Shown piece after piece: positions 33,244 to 36,927 of a stretch of DNA of 36,927 nucleotides. How positions within the stretch are numbered: the stretch's first letter is position 1; the number at the start of each line of letters is the position of its first letter. The notes under the pieces are model-generated. The model worked only from the letters and a program-made list of their open reading frames with translations. It was not told the origin of the DNA and ran no database searches. The position numbers were made by a program, and so were the translations under genes. Source of the DNA: Leptofilum sp050292445 (GTDB lineage Bacteria > Chloroflexota > Anaerolineae > Promineifilales > Promineifilaceae); the NCBI GenBank assembly GCA_050292445.1, contig JBNKLQ010000021.1:1-36927 (forward strand). The letters run 5' to 3'.

Positions 33244-33272
33244 TTGTTTGGGTTTCTCATCGCGTGTACAAT
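33244..33272 (+). promoter_or_regulatory. Promoter of tRNA-Leu
   Basis: TTGTTT (33244-33249) and TACAAT (33267-33272) are 17 bases apart and end 13 bases before the mature tRNA 5' end, leaving room for a short trimmed leader. Confidence 0.55.
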
Positions 33273-33285
33273 TGGCTCGATGTGT

Positions 33286-33368
33286 GGGGCGGTGGCGAAA
33301 TGGTAGACGCAGCAGACTTAAAATCTGCCGGACGTCAGTCCGTGTGGGTTCGAATCCCACCCGCCCTA
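33286..33368 (+). tRNA. tRNA-Leu (anticodon UAA)
   Basis: Complete cloverleaf with acceptor GGGGCGG/CCGCCCT (first pair G-U). The D arm has stem GCG/CGC and contains AAATGGTAGA. The anticodon stem GCAGA/TCTGC bears the loop CTTAAAA, whose anticodon is TAA. A long variable arm CGGAC-GTCA-GTCCG, as in class II tRNAs, precedes the T arm GTGGG-TTCGAAT-CCCAC and discriminator A. CCA is not encoded. The long variable arm and A at the discriminator both agree with leucine. Confidence 0.97.
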
Positions 33369-33382
33369 CTTAAACCCTTTTT

Positions 33383-33404
33383 GGCCCTTTATGGGCCTTT
33401 TTTT
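33383..33404 (+). terminator. Intrinsic terminator of tRNA-Leu
   Basis: GGCCC-TTTAT-GGGCC followed directly by seven T, 15 bases after the tRNA. This is a textbook intrinsic terminator, so tilS needs its own promoter or read-through. Confidence 0.85.
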
Positions 33405-33423
33405 GTTTATTCGGGCTTGATCT

Positions 33424-34884
33424 ATGGTTGGTAAATTGGGCAAGGAAGATCGGCACCTGTGGCGAACTGTATTGCGAACGCTACGGCCGTTTCCCTTCAC
33501 ATCCTCTAAAACCATATTACTTATTGGCGTTTCTGGTGGTGCCGACTCTTTGGCGCTGCTGCATCTGCTGTGGCAGCAGCTAGGCACCGAGCGGCTGGTC
33601 GTGGCCCATCTCAACCACAATTTACGACCAGATGCAAACGATGATGCCCACTTTGTTGAACAAACGGCCGTTTCCTGGCAAATTCCTTTTGTGGGCAAAA
33701 AATTAAACGTGGCTGACGTGGCCGAATCTGGGCAACTTTCATTAGAAGCGGCGGGGCGGCTGATGCGGTATCGGTTCTTTGCTCGGCAGGCTGAGCAGGT
33801 GGGGGCAACGGCCGTTGTCGTAGCCCACCACGCGGATGATCAAGCCGAGACCCTGTTGCTGCATTTGCTGCGAGGGAGCGGTAGCGCTGGGCTGCGGGGA
33901 ATGCTGCCGGTGAGCCAGATGCCTGAAAGTGAGGGTGTGCCTTTGTTACGGCCGTTTCTCAACGTGACCCGTGCCGAAATTGAGACGTATTGTACCCGCC
34001 ATGGTCTGGAACCCCGCACAGACGATAGCAACGAAGATGTGCAATTTGCCCGCAACCGCATCCGACATGAACTGCTGCCACTGTTGCAAACGTACAACCC
34101 TCAGATTGCAGCGCGCTTGCAGCAGCTGGCTACCATTACCGCCGATGAATATGATGCCCAACTCGCACAGTTTAATCAGGTTTGGCCGGAGATTATCATG
34201 GGTGCAGGTGATGAATGGCTGGTCGCGGATAGGCAAAAAGTGGTGGAGCTACCAGTGGCCTGGCAGCGGTTGGCGCTGCGACGGGTGGTGGAACGGTTAC
34301 GGCCGTTTCACACAGAGGTTAGCTTCCAAACCATTGAACAGGCGCGTACCCTTATCTTTGATAACCAATCTGGCACGGAAGCAACGTTGCCGGGTGGCCT
34401 CCTCATGCAGGTTGAGGCGACAGAAATTCTTTTTGGTACTGTAGCGGCGAGACAATCGGCAAGCGTGCCCCAATTGAACGAGGAACGGCCTGTGTTGCTG
34501 CCTGTGCCGGGTAAGCTGAATTTGGGCCATGGTTGGCAGATTGTTGCCGAAACTCAGTCAGATGTGGCTCTGGATGCCATACGGCACAATGATGATCCGT
34601 GGCTGGCATTTGTGGCTTTGGCGGAGGGTGACGCTTTGTGGATACGGCCGTCTTTGCCGGAGGAACGTTTTCAGCCGTTGGGGATGGCTGGGCATAGCCA
34701 GGCGATTCAGGATTTGTTGAGTGACCGCAAGGTGGCGCGGGGCAAACGGCCGTTGTGGCCAATTGTGGCCACGGCTCAGTACCCCGTCTGGATTGTGGGC
34801 CAGCATTTGGATGAGCGGGTGCGGGTGACAGAAAAAAGCCGCCACGTTGTGAGGTTGCACTGCCAACCAAACGTGGCGGAGTGA
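33424..34884 (+). CDS. tilS: tRNA(Ile)-lysidine synthetase
   Basis: Modifies the wobble C of tRNA-Ile(CAU) to lysidine so that AUA is read as isoleucine; 486 residues, the long form. The ATP-binding PP-loop SGGADSLALLHLL lies near residues 38-50. It is followed by VAHLNHNLRPDA, VVVAHHADDQAETLLLHLLRGSG and LGRDE-like RTDDSNED. RNRIRHELLPLL closes the N-terminal domain (about 1-230). The middle TilS substrate-binding domain and the C-terminal domain (about 385-486, with PLGMAGHSQAIQDLLSDRKV and PLWPIV) are both present. No clear ribosome site precedes the ATG. The gene is unusually rich in the ACGGCCGT palindrome (seven copies). Confidence 0.94.
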   Translation: MVGKLGKEDRHLWRTVLRTLRPFPFTSSKTILLIGVSGGADSLALLHLLWQQLGTERLVVAHLNHNLRPDANDDAHFVEQTAVSWQIPFVGKKLNVADVAESGQLSLEAAGRLMRYRFFARQAEQVGATAVVVAHHADDQAETLLLHLLRGSGSAGLRGMLPVSQMPESEGVPLLRPFLNVTRAEIETYCTRHGLEPRTDDSNEDVQFARNRIRHELLPLLQTYNPQIAARLQQLATITADEYDAQLAQFNQVWPEIIMGAGDEWLVADRQKVVELPVAWQRLALRRVVERLRPFHTEVSFQTIEQARTLIFDNQSGTEATLPGGLLMQVEATEILFGTVAARQSASVPQLNEERPVLLPVPGKLNLGHGWQIVAETQSDVALDAIRHNDDPWLAFVALAEGDALWIRPSLPEERFQPLGMAGHSQAIQDLLSDRKVARGKRPLWPIVATAQYPVWIVGQHLDERVRVTEKSRHVVRLHCQPNVAE

Positions 34885-34965
34885 TGTTAATCAGATTTCC
34901 TGGAAACGTCTGGGATGTGGACGGCCGTATTGGCAGTTTCCGGAAAACTGGTAAATTGCAATGAA

Positions 34966-35460
34966 TTATGCGACAGTTTCTTCCTCTTGCTTTGGTCCTT
35001 CGAACGCATCCTCTTTAGCTCGAATAAGCAAAACTGGCACATCTGCATAGCGCAGCATTTTATCCGCGACGCTGCCAAAGACCCAGCGGCTCAGACCGCC
35101 ACGCCCATGCGTACTCATCACAATCGCATCTACTTTTAGATGGGTGGCTACTCGAAGCAGCGCATCAGCTACATTCTCGCCTTCCGTTACCTGAGTGTTT
35201 ACCACATATCCTTGCTGCTGTAATGAATCTTGATGGGCTTTTAGATATGCATGGGCGTCTTGCTCAGATTGATTACGCATTTCGGTGAGCAATTGCGCAT
35301 AGACACTGCCGTTGGCAGCGGTCATGATGAGATGGGGGGGCTGGATGACCCAGACCAGGCTGATTTCGCTGTTGAACTTGCTGGCCAATTCCAGGGCAGG
35401 GGGGAGCGCTGCTTCGGCCAGATGTGAACCGTCTAAGGGAACGAGTAAATGGTTAAACAT
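34966..35460 (-). CDS. Universal stress protein (UspA family)
   Basis: A 164-residue single Usp domain. It opens MFNHLLVPLDGSHLAEAALPPALELA and has the nucleotide-binding pattern VIMSTHGRGGLSRWVFGSVADKML followed by ADVPVLLIRA. The G-x2-G-x9-G-S/T-type motif suggests the ATP-binding class. The last 15 residues are charged. GGAGG lies just before the ATG. It is transcribed alone, and a 12-bp inverted repeat 36 bases upstream of its start codon may be a regulatory site. The condition sensed is not known. Confidence 0.92.
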   Translation of the reverse strand: MFNHLLVPLDGSHLAEAALPPALELASKFNSEISLVWVIQPPHLIMTAANGSVYAQLLTEMRNQSEQDAHAYLKAHQDSLQQQGYVVNTQVTEGENVADALLRVATHLKVDAIVMSTHGRGGLSRWVFGSVADKMLRYADVPVLLIRAKEDAFEGPKQEEETVA

Positions 35461-35496
35461 GTTTGGCCTCCAACTTTATTGCTTAAAAACTGTTAT

Positions 35497-35548
35497 GTAA
35501 TTCACAAAAAGTATTTTGACTAAAAACAAATCAGAATTTGTGAATTAC
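35497..35548. repeat. Inverted repeat 1 upstream of the Usp gene
   Basis: GTAATTCACAAA (35497-35508) and TTTGTGAATTAC (35537-35548), a perfect 12-bp inverted pair with a 28-base spacer. It lies in the Usp upstream region and may hold paired operator sites. Confidence 0.65.
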
Positions 35549-35609
35549 TTGAGTGAAAGCGTAGAAATGGTTGCTTGCTAGTTCAAAGAACTTTTGCGCT
35601 TTCACTTAA
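35549..35609. repeat. Inverted repeat 2, with nested hairpin
   Basis: AGTGAAAGCG (35552-35561) and CGCTTTCACT (35597-35606), perfect over 10 bp and extendable to 13 with one mismatch. A small hairpin AGTTC-AAA-GAACT (35580-35592) lies in the loop. The element begins on the base after repeat 1 ends. Confidence 0.65.
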
Positions 35610-35611
35610 TT

Positions 35612-35698
35612 CCAGCAGATGGCTGGTAATGCTGGCTTTCCTAATATTTTCCATTATGCCAAAAGGATACGGCCGTTTGCCAGTGACAAAGCCAGCAT
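35612..35698. repeat. Inverted repeat 3, with nested hairpin
   Basis: ATGCTGGCTTT (35629-35639) and AAAGCCAGCAT (35688-35698), a perfect 11-bp pair with a 48-base spacer that contains an ACGGCCGT copy. CCAGC/GCTGG (35612-35626) forms another short hairpin just before it. Confidence 0.6.
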
Positions 35699-35779
35699 CT
35701 AGTGGCGATAAATGTCATTCTAGCGCTATTTGGCTGCTTGGCGCTACCTAAGAGTTGGGTAAACGGTGGGTTGTGGTGC

Positions 35780-35807
35780 TTGGCTGGGCATTGTCCTTCG
35801 TTATACT
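35780..35807 (+). promoter_or_regulatory. Candidate promoter of the C39-like peptidase gene
   Basis: TTGGCT (35780-35785) and TATACT (35802-35807) are 16 bases apart, 36 bases before the ATG. GGAG follows at 35821-35824, but it is too far from the start codon (about 19 bases) to be a standard ribosome site. Confidence 0.45.
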
Positions 35808-35843
35808 ATGCGCCGCTGTAGGAGAGAAGAGCTTCAAAAATAA

Positions 35844-36927
35844 ATGATGGGTAATTATAAGAAATATTTTGTGGGTGTGGTTGTTTTGTTGGGATTAGGC
35901 ATCTTTGCTTTTCCAGCCTTGCTGCGCGCTATTCCACCCCGCTATGCAGCCCGCTGGTTGCCGGAGCCGCTGTTGGCCATTGCTTCGCCAAAACAGGAAG
36001 TCGCTATTTTGCCAACCATTGCTCAGCCATTAGACATCAACAGTTTGCTTGAGGAGCCAACGGCTTTGGCGGCACCTGTTGTTGAGGTGATTCAGCCTAC
36101 GGCTGCGCTCACGACGCCTGAGGCCAACGCAACCCCGGTGCCTACGGCCGTTCCGCCCACTGCCACGCCATCTCCGATGCCCACGGCAACGGCCGTTCCC
36201 ATCCCCGCAGCAGCACGTTTAGAAGGGATTCAGCATCAATTTCAGACGTGGAATAATTGTGGTCCGGCTACATTGGCTATGACACTCAGCTACTTTGACT
36301 TGTTCTTAACCCAGAGCGATACGGCTGCTGTGCTAAAGCCCAATCCAGAAGATCGTAACGTGAGTCCGCATGAGATGGCCGGGTATGTCAATGAGCAAAC
36401 GTCGTATTTGGCGATTAACCGGGTGAACGGCCGTGTCGATATGCTCAAACAATTTGTCGCCAATGGCATCCCTGTTATTGTGGAAATTGGCATTGATCCA
36501 CCCGGTGAGTTTCGCTGGCTGGGTTGGTATGGGCACTACCTGTTGGTGGTGGCCTACGATGATGCGAACGAACAATTTTTTGTATATGATTCCTGGTTTG
36601 GCACGAGTGATGTGCCGCTGGAGAATGCGGATAGAAACGGCCGTAACCTGACTTATGCTGAGGTGGAAGAATATTGGCCTCAATTTAATCGCAGCTATAT
36701 TGTCGTTTACCAGCCGGAGCAGGCAGACACCGTGGCCCAAATTGTCGGCGAAGATATGGATGATGACATCATGTGGCAAAGCTCCCTGGTGCAAGCTCAG
36801 GCAGAGGCCGCTGCCGATCCAGAGAATGCGTTTTACTGGTTTAATCTAGGCACCAGCTATAACGCCAACGGCGAATATGAGCGGGCCAGCATCGCCTTTG
36901 ATCAGGCGCGGGCCATTGGCCTGCCCT
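35844..36927 (+). CDS. Membrane-anchored C39-like cysteine peptidase with TPR (3' end outside window)
   Basis: The frame from the ATG at 35844 stays open to the window end: 361 residues, incomplete. An N-terminal signal anchor (about 8-25) and a Pro/Thr/Ala-rich stalk (about 70-125) place the rest outside the membrane. The Peptidase_C39-like domain (about 128-292) has the catalytic Cys139 in TWNNCGPATLAM, His231 in WYGHYLLVVAYDD and Asp249 in VYDSWFG. A TPR unit follows (NAFYWFNLGTSYNANGEYERASIAFDQARAIG) and more may lie beyond. It is not a bacteriocin-exporter C39 peptidase, because no ABC part is attached. A role in processing surface proteins is plausible. A second ATG stands at 35847. Confidence 0.85.
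   Translation, partial: MMGNYKKYFVGVVVLLGLGIFAFPALLRAIPPRYAARWLPEPLLAIASPKQEVAILPTIAQPLDINSLLEEPTALAAPVVEVIQPTAALTTPEANATPVPTAVPPTATPSPMPTATAVPIPAAARLEGIQHQFQTWNNCGPATLAMTLSYFDLFLTQSDTAAVLKPNPEDRNVSPHEMAGYVNEQTSYLAINRVNGRVDMLKQFVANGIPVIVEIGIDPPGEFRWLGWYGHYLLVVAYDDANEQFFVYDSWFGTSDVPLENADRNGRNLTYAEVEEYWPQFNRSYIVVYQPEQADTVAQIVGEDMDDDIMWQSSLVQAQAEAAADPENAFYWFNLGTSYNANGEYERASIAFDQARAIGLP

Larger units (their letters stand above)
155..36654. repeat. Dispersed palindrome ACGGCCGT, 53 copies
   Basis: Start positions: 155, 294, 631, 920, 1633, 3342, 5150, 6951, 8428, 8507, 9200, 9897, 9993, 10089, 12380, 12933, 13127, 13930, 14195, 14600, 16693, 17496, 18021, 18323, 19391, 20050, 22988, 23041, 24854, 25074, 25370, 25482, 25931, 27143, 27733, 27997, 28149, 28972, 29388, 29758, 33483, 33664, 33808, 33948, 34299, 34644, 34746, 34921, 35669, 36144, 36189, 36427, 36647. 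Most are inside genes. Depending on frame they encode Thr-Ala-Val, Arg-Pro or (Asp/Asn)-Gly-Arg. Many are longer, with the common form GAAACGGCCGTT. The count was made by eye and may miss one or two. Confidence 0.92.

Noticed and set aside
34934..34950. CAGTTT-CCGGA-AAACTG hairpin downstream of the Usp gene as a terminator
   Set aside because: The stem is only 6 pairs, AT-rich and without a U-tract on the minus strand; too weak to list.

Overview
The window looks like a chromosomal segment of a bacterium with about 52-54% G+C, most likely a Chloroflexota member (Anaerolineae-like). This is inferred, not proven. The grounds are the heat-shock cluster hrcA-grpE-dnaK-dnaJ-prmA behind a consensus CIRCE element, an MglA-like GTPase next to a DUF4388 protein, very long GAF-rich sensor kinases, a peptidase with SH3-like repeats, and a C39-like protease with a Pro/Thr-rich stalk. 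No transposase, integrase, phage gene or CRISPR array is visible.

Layout. 1-3.4 kb: the 3' end of recN, a convergent C-terminal processing protease, and a polyprenyl-phosphate sugar transferase. 3.4-9.3 kb: the HrcA/CIRCE chaperone operon ending in prmA. 9.3-11.3 kb, minus strand: rpsA, with a long repetitive acidic tail, then infA. 11.7-15.1 kb: a two-gene MacB/LolD-type ABC exporter. 15.2-17.2 kb, minus: an ArsR-like regulator and an MFS exporter. 17.5-21.1 kb, minus: a fumarylacetoacetate hydrolase-family enzyme, a small zinc-ribbon membrane protein and a large M23 peptidase/SH3/glycoside hydrolase fusion. 21.3-33.0 kb, minus: ten genes in one direction. In transcription order they are DUF4388 protein, MglA-like GTPase, alpha/beta hydrolase, V4R protein, left-handed beta-helix protein, acyl-ACP-reductase-like enzyme, response regulator with degenerate GGDEF, giant PAS/GAF histidine kinase, CheY-like regulator, and a second alpha/beta hydrolase lacking the nucleophile serine. 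33.3-34.9 kb: tRNA-Leu(UAA) and tilS. 35.0-36.9 kb: a universal stress protein, an intergenic region with three inverted repeats in a row, and the start of a C39-like peptidase with TPR.

The ten-gene block is the best candidate for an undescribed system. It joins a fatty-acyl reductase-like enzyme, a hydrophobic-ligand (V4R) domain and paired alpha/beta hydrolases to a polarity-type GTPase and a phosphorelay. A lipid- or aldehyde-linked signalling or surface-motility function is my inference.

The most striking non-gene signal is the palindrome ACGGCCGT. I count 53 copies in 36.9 kb, against about one expected by base composition. It lies in genes and between them, in all reading frames, and recurs once per unit in the 96-bp repeats of rpsA. 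It resembles the highly iterated palindromes of cyanobacteria (HIP1) in behaviour but not in sequence.
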